From an uncultured Prevotellaceae bacterium (GTDB lineage Bacteria; Bacteroidota; Bacteroidia; Bacteroidales; Bacteroidaceae), in contig ONDP01000017.1 in the NCBI GenBank assembly GCA_900316645.1, forward strand, positions 1-58,178: a stretch of 58,178 nt of DNA, in the 5' to 3' direction. Shown one piece after another: positions 8,132 to 16,053 of this stretch (its first letter is position 1; each line of letters begins with the position of its first letter). A model generated the notes under the pieces. That model searched no databases and was not told the DNA's origin. It saw only the letters and a program-made list of their open reading frames with translations. The translations under genes were made by a program, and so were the position numbers.

Positions 8132-8194
8132 GCGGAAGGTGAGGGACGAAAAAGAGCAACCTTTATGGCTGCTCTTTTTGCGGAAGGTGAGGGA
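8124..8194. repeat. 23-bp direct repeat duplicating the tRNA-Ser 3' end
   Basis: The same 23 bp, containing TTTTTGCGGAAGGTGAGGGA, occur at 8124-8146 and 8172-8194, a 48-bp period. The second copy includes the last 14 nt of tRNA-Ser plus its downstream T-run; the first copy is a detached duplicate. This is the form left by att-site recombination or by a short tandem duplication. Confidence 0.7.
8149..8179 (-). terminator. Terminator of tRNA-Ser
   Basis: Arms AAAAAGAGC (8149-8157) and GCTCTTTTT (8171-8179) around a 13-nt loop, starting 1 nt after the tRNA 3' end on the minus strand. It is symmetric and may also act on the plus strand as a second stop after the MATE gene. Confidence 0.75.
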
Positions 8195-8268
8195 TTCAAA
8201 CCCCCGATACCCGAAAGGGGTATACCGGATTTCGAGTCCAGCGCGATCGATCACTCTGCCAACCTTCC
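8181..8268 (-). tRNA. tRNA-Ser(CGA)
   Basis: An 88-nt class II tRNA. The acceptor stem pairs GGAAGGT with ACCTTCC and the discriminator is G. The anticodon stem CTGGA/TCCGG holds the loop CTCGAAA with anticodon CGA (plus positions 8232-8234), reading UCG. A long variable arm (ACCCCTTTCGGGT) is present as expected for serine, and the T loop is TTCAAAC-like (GTTTGAATC). CCA is not encoded. A strong promoter lies 34 nt upstream. Confidence 0.93.
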
Positions 8269-8301
8269 GATTAACAATCAACGTCTTCCTTGAAATCGGT
8301 T

Positions 8302-8332
8302 GCAAAGATAATACATTTTTCTGAATTAAACA
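8302..8332 (-). promoter_or_regulatory. Promoter of tRNA-Ser
   Basis: On the minus strand, TTG (8332-8330), exactly 20 nt, then TATCTTTG (8309-8302). A near-perfect match to the Bacteroidetes promoter. Confidence 0.8.
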
Positions 8333-8351
8333 AATTTTTACTGAAGTTCTT

Positions 8352-8463
8352 GATTAGTCGTTTAGGAGATTAGTCGTTTAGTCGTTTGGGAGATTAGTCG
8401 TTTAGTCGTTTAGGAGATTAGTCGTTTAGTCGTTTAGGAGATTAGTCGTTTAGTCGTTTAGGA
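8352..8463. repeat. 24-bp tandem repeat with 8-bp subrepeats
   Basis: Four 24-bp units (GATTAGTCGTTTAGTCGTTT plus AGGA) start at 8368, 8392, 8416 and 8440, after a first unit at 8352 that is 8 bp shorter. Each unit contains two TAGTCGTT subrepeats, and the short first unit has only one, a pattern expected from slippage. Non-coding. Confidence 0.85.
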
Positions 8464-8474
8464 GTCCTTTGTTT

Positions 8475-8626
8475 ATTGACCATTGACCATTGATTTTTCA
8501 CATCGAACCTGCTCACGCTCGGCATAGCTGATGCAAGCATCGCTCTGCTCTCGCTTAATCGCAGCTTTGACCATTGACCATTGACCATTTTCACTTTTCA
8601 CTTTTCACTTTTCACTTTTCACTTCT
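8475..8626. repeat. 7-mer repeat clusters flanking a GC-richer insert
   Basis: TTGACCA repeats at 8475-8492 and 8568-8588 flank a 68-bp segment (8501-8568) whose right end CTCGCTTAATCGCAGCTTTG resembles the promoter-bearing repeat seen at 47214 and 56822. Five TTTTCAC units follow to 8626 and run into the coding end of the next gene. No gene is seen in the rest of 8270-8611. Confidence 0.7.
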
Positions 8627-9610
8627 TCTGTCCATCGGGTAGTGGACACCCCATTTAAAGCGGAGGTCGTCCATCAGTTGCATGATGTAGAGCGTTTCGC
8701 CGAGTGGCATGTAGGGCGACTCGGTGAGTCCCTGTGCCAGGGCTTCCTTACAGGCCAGGAACTGATATTCGTAACCCGTAATCTGCTGAGGTACCTTGAT
8801 TTCCTCAACAAAGATGCGGTCGCGCTTGTAAACCCTTACTGTCTGAGGATTGTTGATGTTGTCAACGATGAGATAGCCCTCAGTACCACAGATGGTACCT
8901 TGATTGTCGTTGACACTGCAGGCAGTCGATTGGATATTCGCCATGATGCCTCCCTCCATGCGCCACGAAATGGTGTTGGTGAGGTCCATACCGGTATCCG
9001 ACTTCATGCATTGTGACTCAATCTGCTCTATCTTGGCATCGCAGAACATGCGGACGAAATTGATGCCATAGACACCCAAGTCTAACAAGGCTCCACCGCA
9101 GAGGTCTGCCCTCATGATGCGTGGCTTGTTGCCCATGCTGTAGCCGATGCTGCCAGTCAGCAGGCGCAGTTCGCCCAGTCGCCCACTGCTGATGATGTCG
9201 CGGATGGTCTGTACGACAGGCTGATAGCGCGTCCAGATGGCTTCTGCCACAAACACCTTCTTGGCTCGGGCGGCACTGACTACTTGGAGGGCTTGGTCGT
9301 GGTTAGCCATGAAAGCTTTCTCGACCAGACAAGGTTTCCCCTTTTCAATAGCCTCCATCGTTACGTCGAAATGGTGAGAGTGGGGTGTACCTATATATAC
9401 AAGGTCGATATCGTCGGCATCCAATAATTCGGAGTACGAACCATAGGCACAGGGGATGCCCCATTTCCTGGCAAAGTCCTGAGCCCTGTCGATGGCGCGT
9501 GAAGCCACGGCCTGACATGTTACTCCCTCTAATTGTTGGATGGTGAGTGCTGCTTTTTCTGCAATCCATCCTGTGGCAATGATGCCAACGCGTAAGTCTG
9601 TCTGTTTCAT
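8612..9610 (-). CDS. Gfo/Idh/MocA family NAD(P)-dependent oxidoreductase
   Basis: A 332-residue cytoplasmic dehydrogenase. N-terminal Rossmann segment GIIATGWIAEKA (residues 9-20), then IGTPHSHH and the family's E-K pair (E97-K98) in the form LVEKAF rather than the more common EKP, which points to the dihydrodiol-dehydrogenase-like branch. The C-terminal sheet domain has the GGALLDLGVYGINF helix near residue 180. The sugar or diol substrate is unknown. The last codons (S-E-K-stop) are made of the TTTTCAC microsatellite downstream, so the C terminus has been extended or replaced by repeat sequence. It follows the broken RidA-like gene by 36 nt. Confidence 0.8.
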   Translation of the reverse strand: MKQTDLRVGIIATGWIAEKAALTIQQLEGVTCQAVASRAIDRAQDFARKWGIPCAYGSYSELLDADDIDLVYIGTPHSHHFDVTMEAIEKGKPCLVEKAFMANHDQALQVVSAARAKKVFVAEAIWTRYQPVVQTIRDIISSGRLGELRLLTGSIGYSMGNKPRIMRADLCGGALLDLGVYGINFVRMFCDAKIEQIESQCMKSDTGMDLTNTISWRMEGGIMANIQSTACSVNDNQGTICGTEGYLIVDNINNPQTVRVYKRDRIFVEEIKVPQQITGYEYQFLACKEALAQGLTESPYMPLGETLYIMQLMDDLRFKWGVHYPMDRRSEK

Positions 9611-9646
9611 AGTTTTTGTATGATAGTATTGGTAATAATGATACGG

Positions 9647-10760
9647 TCAGAAGGCCTTGAACTGCGGGTTGTCGACCTTGCGGATGGCCATACACTCCAT
9701 TTCGACCAGCCAGCCGGAACGGCAAACGGGGGCATGGACAATGACATAGGGCTTGTTGGGGAAGCGCTGTTCAAACATATTATTGACCGACGGGTAGTCG
9801 GCTGTGTCGCGGAGATAAACCGTTATTTCGCACACATCGTCGAAAGTGCATTCCGCTTCATTCAGCAATGCCTCGACGTTTTCCCACATGCGCTCAGTCT
9901 GCTTGACAATGTTCTTGGGATACATTATCTCACCCTTGTTATTGATGCTGGCAGTACCAGAGATAAAGACGTGACGGCGGTCCTGATAGTCAACACGGGT
10001 ACCGCGTTCGAAACTGACGCCATAGTCGCTGGTGCGATTCAGATGGGTAGGGGCATAGAGATAGTGAATCTGCTCCTGCTGGATGCCACCGATGGCATAA
10101 TTGTCCATCTGTGTCAGTACGTTAGGATCGGCCTGTCGGCCTCCGATACCTGTTGAGGCAATGAAGTGGGTATTGACTGTCAGTCCCTGAGTGAAGAAGA
10201 ACTGGTTGCGCGCACGCACTACACCACCATAGTTCAGGTCAATGTCGTTGACAAACAACCAGGTGCGGATGCAGTTGTCCTTAAGTGTGCAACCCTCTTC
10301 CTGCAACTGCATATTATACTCGTTGAAGAGCAGTCGCGTCTGATATTCGGAATTGGCAGCCAGATTATGGGCGCTACCGTTCCAAAGGTGTCTGAACCCA
10401 TTGTGTTCAGCAACGTAGAGACCGCCATGGGTAATAGACGAGTGGACATTCGTCATAAGATAGACCCACAGGGCAACCTTCGTGCCGTCGAGTGGGGCCT
10501 GCTGGATGATGCTCTTGGCGCAGTCGGTCATATCTGCATCAATCACCTCGTCCTGTTGGTTGGCAGCCTGCCTGCGCACCAGGCAGTTCCTGTTCCACCA
10601 ACAGATTATAGGCATTGAGTATAGCCTCCAACTGATTGACGAAGGGAAGTCCGGGTTGGCTGATGTGAATCATCGCATGATATTCAGTGACTTCAGTTCC
10701 GTTGTTGAACTCACAGATTTCTACAAGTGTTTTATCGAAGGTGATAGTTTTATATTCCAT
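9647..10760 (-). pseudogene. Frameshifted RidA/chorismatase-like two-domain protein
   Basis: Two overlapping minus-strand frames make one protein. The first starts at ATG 10760 (MEYKTITFDK) and reads sensibly to about LLVEQELPG; the second continues from about VRRQAANQQDEV to the stop at 9647 and includes a C-terminal RidA/YjgF domain (FISGTASIN, then VCEITVYLRDT). A one-base insertion (or two-base loss) near 10570-10590 joins them. The intact product would be about 370 residues, like RidA-family proteins with an N-terminal extension related to chorismatases. RidA proteins hydrolyse reactive enamines or imines; chorismatases cleave chorismate, and I cannot tell which applies. A -7 box TACCTTTG lies at 10785-10778. 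Either a real mutation or a sequence error. Confidence 0.7.
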
Positions 10761-10792
10761 TGCTTTCAATTTGTCTGCAAAGGTAATAAAAA

Positions 10793-12926
10793 TTACGCAT
10801 AACTATGCATTCCACCTAAAAAATAATTTACTCCGAAGTAAGTCATGAGGATGGTGAGGAAGGCTAACGTCATGAATAAGTGGTAATTACGCGTATTCCG
10901 GAGGAAGGGCAGCGACTGTTCGTGAACGCCGATGGCATAGATCATGAAGGTGATTAATGCCCATGTTTCCTTGGGGTCCCAACTCCAATAAGTGCCCCAC
11001 GACACATTGGCCCAAATGGCACCGATGAAAATGCCCAGTCCGCAACTTCAGTTCCTCAGCCTGTTTCCTGATGATGAATGCGGTGATGCCGCAGATGAAT
11101 GTAAAGGCCAGGAATGCAAACGACATCATGATGACGCTGACGTGGATGGTCAGCAGTGGGGAGTTTAAAACTGGCATCAGATGACTGATTTGCGGGTCCA
11201 TCTGTGAGATATGGCTTACCAAAAGGAAGAAACCGGAGAGCAGGAATCCGAAGGTGAGCATGATGGAGAACCATCGGTTCACAATCAGTGCCATCAGCAT
11301 GATGCTCCATGCGAGGAACAGCATGGTTTCGTAACCGTTCGACATGGGGATGGTGCCAGTGATGATCCATCGTAAGGCCAGACAGAACGACAGGGCTATG
11401 AACGAGAGCAGCATCATGGCGCGCTGCCACCAAAGGGTAGAGCGTGTCTTGTTGAAAATCAACAACAGGAACGACAGAATGCCCATCGTCAGGCATACCA
11501 TGAAGAGAATGGTCGCGAAAGCCACCTTATTATAGATACGCTCAGCCTTGACCTGAGTCGGGGTGGGCAGTGAAGTACTGCCGAATGTCTGCTGGTATTG
11601 CAGCATCTTGTCGAGGAAGGCATTTACCCGGTCGTAGTGGCCTGCCTGTATCTCGCCATTGAGCAGCGAGAAGACGTCGCGGATATACTTTTGGTGTTCC
11701 TCGTCCATCGTTGAAGGGAGTTGGTCAGTAGGGGAATACCACGTCACCTGCAGATGATCCTGATAGGGCAGGAGCTTCAGGGGCGTTCCCTTGTGCAACT
11801 CCATGATGAGCATGAGCCTCTCGTCCATCTGGGCTGCCTGTTTATGGAAAGTCTCCTGCTGGAATCCCTGATAGAACTCCTGAACATAAGGACCTAAGAT
11901 GTAGCCGTTCTTTCCGAAAAAATAGTTCATGCTGACGTAGTCGGGAATGTTGAGCCGCTGTTTCAGTTCACCGCCTTTCACCTTGATGACGGGCTCATTG
12001 GCCCAGTCGTCGTGGAAGAAGATAAAACCTGTGAGCACCTGTTCTGCGCTATAGTCCTGATACGAGCGTTTGCCATACATTTTCTTAGTGAAATCGATAG
12101 CGAAGGTCTGGACTGGACAGACGCGGTCGTTATAGACCATAAAGAGCTGCCCGAATTTTTCGGCTGTGGTCTGGGGCAGAACTCGTGGAGCTGCAGAGGC
12201 CGTTGACAGTTGACAATTGACCGTTGACAGCAGGAAGATGAGCATCATGCCTCGTTTCAGCAGTGGCGAACGCAAAAGTCTGCGATAGGTGCCTTGAGGG
12301 TCGAAGAGCATCCAAATGAGTGAAATGAAGAGCAAGGCATAGCCTCCATAAGTGACAGGGATACCCCAAGGGTCGCTGTTCATGGCGAGGATGCTGCCTT
12401 GCATATCCTCGTCGAAACTACTCTGATAGAGGCGTACACCGTGAAATGAAGCGATGTTGTTCATAGACACGGTCGTCTTGCTTCGACTGTTGCCATCGTC
12501 GATAGTGATGTCGGAAACATAGTCGGCAGGAGCATTGGTGCCCTCATGGTAACGCACCTCAAAGCGGTTGAGCGTCACCGTAAAGGGGAGAGGCTTTAGT
12601 TGCATATCCGAAGACATGTACTGGTCAATGGTCTGACCAACGCGCAGGCAGACGATTCCCTTTGTCGCTGTCAGATGGGTGAGCAACGCTCCCAATAGGA
12701 TCAGGACAAACGACAGGTGGAGGGCAACCGTGGAAAGCCGACGCACTTTGCGCCCTAGGAAATAGGCTATTGCCACCAAAGTGAGCAATGCCCATAACAG
12801 CGAGAACCACCATGAGCCATAGAGGTAATCGGCCACGTAGGAGGTTCCCTGGTATTTCTCAATAATCGTGGCGACAGCCATGACGGCTATCACCACGATG
12901 TATAATGCTATGACTGTTTTCTTCAT
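10793..12926 (-). pseudogene. Broken CcsBA (ResB/CcsA) cytochrome c assembly protein
   Basis: The intact protein would export haem and attach it to CxxCH motifs of c-type cytochromes outside the cytoplasmic membrane. The N-terminal ResB part begins at ATG 12926 (MKKTVIALYIVV) with membrane helices, then a large external domain, then CcsA helices (HVSVIMMSFAFLAF). The frame is lost near 11040-11052, just after RKQAEELK: the native frame runs on to a stop at 10887 as nonsense, while the essential haem-binding WWD signature (WGTYWSWDPKETWALI) and the conserved tail FGVNYFLGGMHSYA lie in another frame ending at 10793. About 15 residues expected between the two parts seem missing, so a small deletion of 3n+2 bases fits better than a single-base slip. 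Codons STVNCQLSTAS near 12204-12230 are built from a TTGACNN 7-mer repeat. Confidence 0.75.
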
Positions 12927-12932
12927 CTCATG

Positions 12933-12963
12933 CAAAGATACACATTATTTGTCATATAGACAA
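12933..12963 (-). promoter_or_regulatory. Promoter of ccsBA, giving a nearly leaderless mRNA
   Basis: Minus-strand TTG (12963-12961), 20 nt, TATCTTTG (12940-12933). The -7 box ends only 7 nt before the ATG at 12926, so the transcript should start at or next to the start codon. The alternative TTG start at 12935 lies inside the -7 box and is not credible. Confidence 0.7.
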
Positions 12964-12975
12964 GAAATGTGCCTA

Positions 12976-14727
12976 TTAAATTGATTCTATAAACTTCACG
13001 ACGGCGTCACGGTCGGCCTTTGGAAGGTTATAGAACTTCTCCGTTGCCTTATAGGCATCCGACTGCTTGGAGTAGCCGTGCCACATGATGGCCTCGATGA
13101 CGGTGCGTGCGCGACAGTCGTGCAGACGATCGTCGTTGCCTGTCAGCTGGCGGGAGAGTCCACGTCCCCAGAGTGGGGTAGTACGGCACCAGCCTGTACG
13201 GATGTCATTCATCATAAACAGACGGTGCTGAACCATGTCGGTATAAGGCCAGATGGTCTGATGGGGATATTTTGGCAATATGTTGCTGGCATCCTTTCCG
13301 ATGTTGGAAGCATAAACCTTGATGGAGGCATCTACCCAGTAGTTGTCGGCACCCGTCTTCCATGACGGACGGTGGCATTGAGCACAGCCCATCTCAGAGA
13401 AGAGTGTCTTGCCACGCTGTACATCCATGTCGTCCAGATTACGGGCAGCGGGAACAGCCAGTCCGCGGTGCCATACCATGAACTGGTAGTACTGTTTGTC
13501 GTTCATCTCCTCCTCGCCATTATAGGGTTCCCCATTCAGCAGGTATTTCTCGAAGGTCTCTTTCTTGGCAACAGACGTACAACTCAAAATCTCGTTTACA
13601 CGCTCCTTGATACCATCGTCTGTACCATCGGCATAATAGGGATGTAGAATACTTGATGCGTCACTGCCATGTTCTTTGATATAACTGATGACCTCAGGGT
13701 CCTCACTCTGTGCCTTTGCCCATGCTGTGGTGGAATAGAGCCAATGGCGATCGGAACGTGTCACGTTAGTGATGTTCCAGATAGCATTGGCACCAGCTCC
13801 GTCTTGCAGTGTACCACGTGTCATGGCATAGGTGAAACGCTTCAGAGGACCATGATCGCCATGGAACGTACCCGTATCATTATAGCCTGCGGAATAGTAG
13901 GCAGAAGCCTTGAACTTTCCAGCTGCCTTGTCCCACATGGCAGGATTCAATTCTACATATGGAGCCTCAGCAGCCCATTGTGCCTCGATATCCTCGTCGG
14001 TAACGGCATCCAACAGTCCAGTACCATAGATACCAATGGTAGACTCCAGGCGTACCTCATAATTTGTAGGTATCGGGTTCGTATTGAAAGCCGTAGCAGG
14101 TATCGTCACCTCAGGATAGATCAGCGAGTAGGATTCTCCGTCAGGGAAAGTCATGGACAGTCCGCTTTCCATCGCTGTCACATCCTTCCACTCAATCGTA
14201 ATCTAATTCTCGTCAATGGGAGCCTTGAAGGGAGACATAGCCTGTGTCTGTGGCATACCCGTCACTTCTGAGATATACGCATTGTTGTCGGGATGGTAGA
14301 TAACCAGTAGATAGCCGTTACCAACAGTATTGGCGCGATACTCCGTCTGGCGTTTACCATGACCATAGCTGGGATGACAGTGGATACATCCGTTACGTAC
14401 CCATGCAGGACCGAGTCCCTTACGGGGCTCCTGCTCGAAGGTGTAGAGTTTCTCGAAGAAACCCTCACCCACGTTGAAGTCCTGTTCCATCCCACTGACA
14501 GCATCCATTGCCGGTGCAGGAGCAGAGTAGCTTGCCTTCGTCGTTGTTCCCAACGCTCCGCCAGGATACCACTCCTCAGCTGTGAACACAGCATTAGCCT
14601 TACCGAAGGCACTCTCTTCAGGAGTGAGGTTGCCAAGATTTTCGGTAGTGCTATCATCGGAACAGGCTGCCATAGTAATGACAGCCATTCCGAGCAATAG
14701 TTTAGATAAGCTCTTCAATTGATTCAT
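12976..14727 (-). pseudogene. Di-haem oxidoreductase lipoprotein interrupted by in-frame TAG
   Basis: One reading frame of 583 codons is split by a single TAG at 14205-14203 (codon 175). The first part is a lipoprotein (signal peptide, lipobox MAAC, Cys22) with a CxxCH haem site at residues 114-118 (CIHCH). Beyond the stop the frame continues with a normal sequence and a second CxxCH (CAQCH) at about codon 452. The arrangement matches the DUF1111 di-haem oxidoreductase ('thiol oxidoreductase') family, which often accompanies imelysins. A C-to-T change of CAG would create the stop. Without readthrough, only one haem site is made. It is downstream of the imelysin and porin genes (17-nt gap) and upstream of ccsBA, the gene expected to mature it, which is also broken. 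Confidence 0.8.
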
Positions 14728-14744
14728 ATAGGTGTTTTTATAGT

Positions 14745-16034
14745 TTACTCTTCAACGTCCCAGTCTTCATCGTCAATGAACTCAATGCCCCAGATGGTGC
14801 TGCAGTACTTGACGAAAGGAGCAGGCATGCTGCCGATATTCGAGATGGCCGTATTGAAGGCATTTACGACATTTGTATTCACATTGGCCTGATTGACACT
14901 TGCAAAGAAACCGTTAAAGCTGTTGCTCGCAGCACTGCCGTTGGTAGAACCGAACCATACATTGCGGATGGAACGGATGTTGTCTTGGAAATCAGTGATG
15001 GAGTTGTAGCTATAAGGTGATTCTACGTAGGAGATATCACCGGCAGAGAAGGGGTTGGCAATCTTGGCAGTACCTACCTCGTTGGCAATAGCGACGCAAC
15101 TGCCTTCATCGTTCGAGAGAACCTGTGCAATAGCAGCCTTCAGTGTCTTAAAAGTACTCTTGTTGTCCTTACCTGCACCGATCAGGTTCTCACCATAGTT
15201 GAGTCCGTTTTCTGTGACATAGTCAAGACCTGCGGCTTTCACAACAGCTACGCGGCTGGCATTGGCTGCTGTTTCACCTTCCCATGCAACCTGCAACTGG
15301 TAACAACGCTGCTTCAGAAGGGTGCAGATGGTCTGAGCGTAAGCAAGTTCCTTGGCTCCGGAAATCTTCTCAAAGCCTTTGTATGTGTCGTTAGACTGCA
15401 ACTCTGCCACTTTGCGGGGCTGACCATTGCGGAACAGGATGAACTCCAAGGCGTGGAAACCAAGGATGGTGGCATCGTCCAGCATCTCGTCGCTCATTCC
15501 ATTATTGAAGTAGTTGAGCAACAACGAACGGTTCAAAGGCCATGAGTCGATGGTGGGGTCGACGTCGAAATCTGAGGCGGCACCCATGAGGAAGGCCTCG
15601 GAACGCTCCCAATTCAGACGGGCAGCCTTGAAATCTTCGCAAGCCTTGTTAATCTGTGTCTGAGTGATGGTGTTGACTGTCAAGCCGTTCAGCGTCTTCT
15701 CTAAGTCCTCAACATCATCAGCTAAATCCGTATAGGTAGGAACGATGACGTTCTTAACCAGATTCTGAAGTACCTGATAAAGATAATTCTCTTGTTCGGT
15801 GGTCAGACTGGCCTGTGCAATCACGTTATTAGCATTCTCAAATTGCGTCACAACATTTGCGCAAGCGTCGATAGCATTGTTGCCATAGCTCTTGTCCTTG
15901 TATTTCGTGTCATCAACAATGGTAGAGCCTGGATCGGGATCTGGATTGTCAGGACCTGTCTTATCATCACCACACGAAGTGAATGTCATAGTGCCCATCA
16001 GGGCAGCAAGGGAGAAAATCAATAACTTTTTCAT
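14745..16034 (-). CDS. Imelysin family (M75-like) lipoprotein
   Basis: A 429-residue lipoprotein: signal peptide with lipobox TSC (Cys21), a proline/aspartate-rich linker (residues 23-42), then an all-helical imelysin domain with the signature GFHALEF (G192, H194, E197). Imelysins are surface or periplasmic proteins linked to iron uptake, and are related to the EfeO part of ferrous-iron importers; although classed as peptidase M75, peptidase activity is not established for most. The gene lies 17 nt before the di-haem oxidoreductase and 19 nt after the porin, a combination seen in iron-regulated loci of other bacteria. The ligand (haem, iron or other) cannot be told from sequence. Confidence 0.85.
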   Translation of the reverse strand: MKKLLIFSLAALMGTMTFTSCGDDKTGPDNPDPDPGSTIVDDTKYKDKSYGNNAIDACANVVTQFENANNVIAQASLTTEQENYLYQVLQNLVKNVIVPTYTDLADDVEDLEKTLNGLTVNTITQTQINKACEDFKAARLNWERSEAFLMGAASDFDVDPTIDSWPLNRSLLLNYFNNGMSDEMLDDATILGFHALEFILFRNGQPRKVAELQSNDTYKGFEKISGAKELAYAQTICTLLKQRCYQLQVAWEGETAANASRVAVVKAAGLDYVTENGLNYGENLIGAGKDNKSTFKTLKAAIAQVLSNDEGSCVAIANEVGTAKIANPFSAGDISYVESPYSYNSITDFQDNIRSIRNVWFGSTNGSAASNSFNGFFASVNQANVNTNVVNAFNTAISNIGSMPAPFVKYCSTIWGIEFIDDEDWDVEE

Positions 16035-16053
16035 ACGTTTTTGTAATTTATGT

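Noticed and set aside
9620-10618. Plus-strand open frames opposite the RidA-like gene
   Set aside because: The minus strand holds a recognisable RidA domain despite its frameshift; the plus frames have no family features.
14203-14205. UAG as a recoded sense codon (pyrrolysine or genetic-code change)
   Set aside because: RF1 is intact, no suppressor tRNA is seen here, and genes ending in TAG such as the Abi_2 gene end normally, so a simple nonsense mutation is more likely.
13669-14271. Plus-strand frame opposite the di-haem gene
   Set aside because: The minus strand keeps one coherent frame across the TAG with two CxxCH sites.
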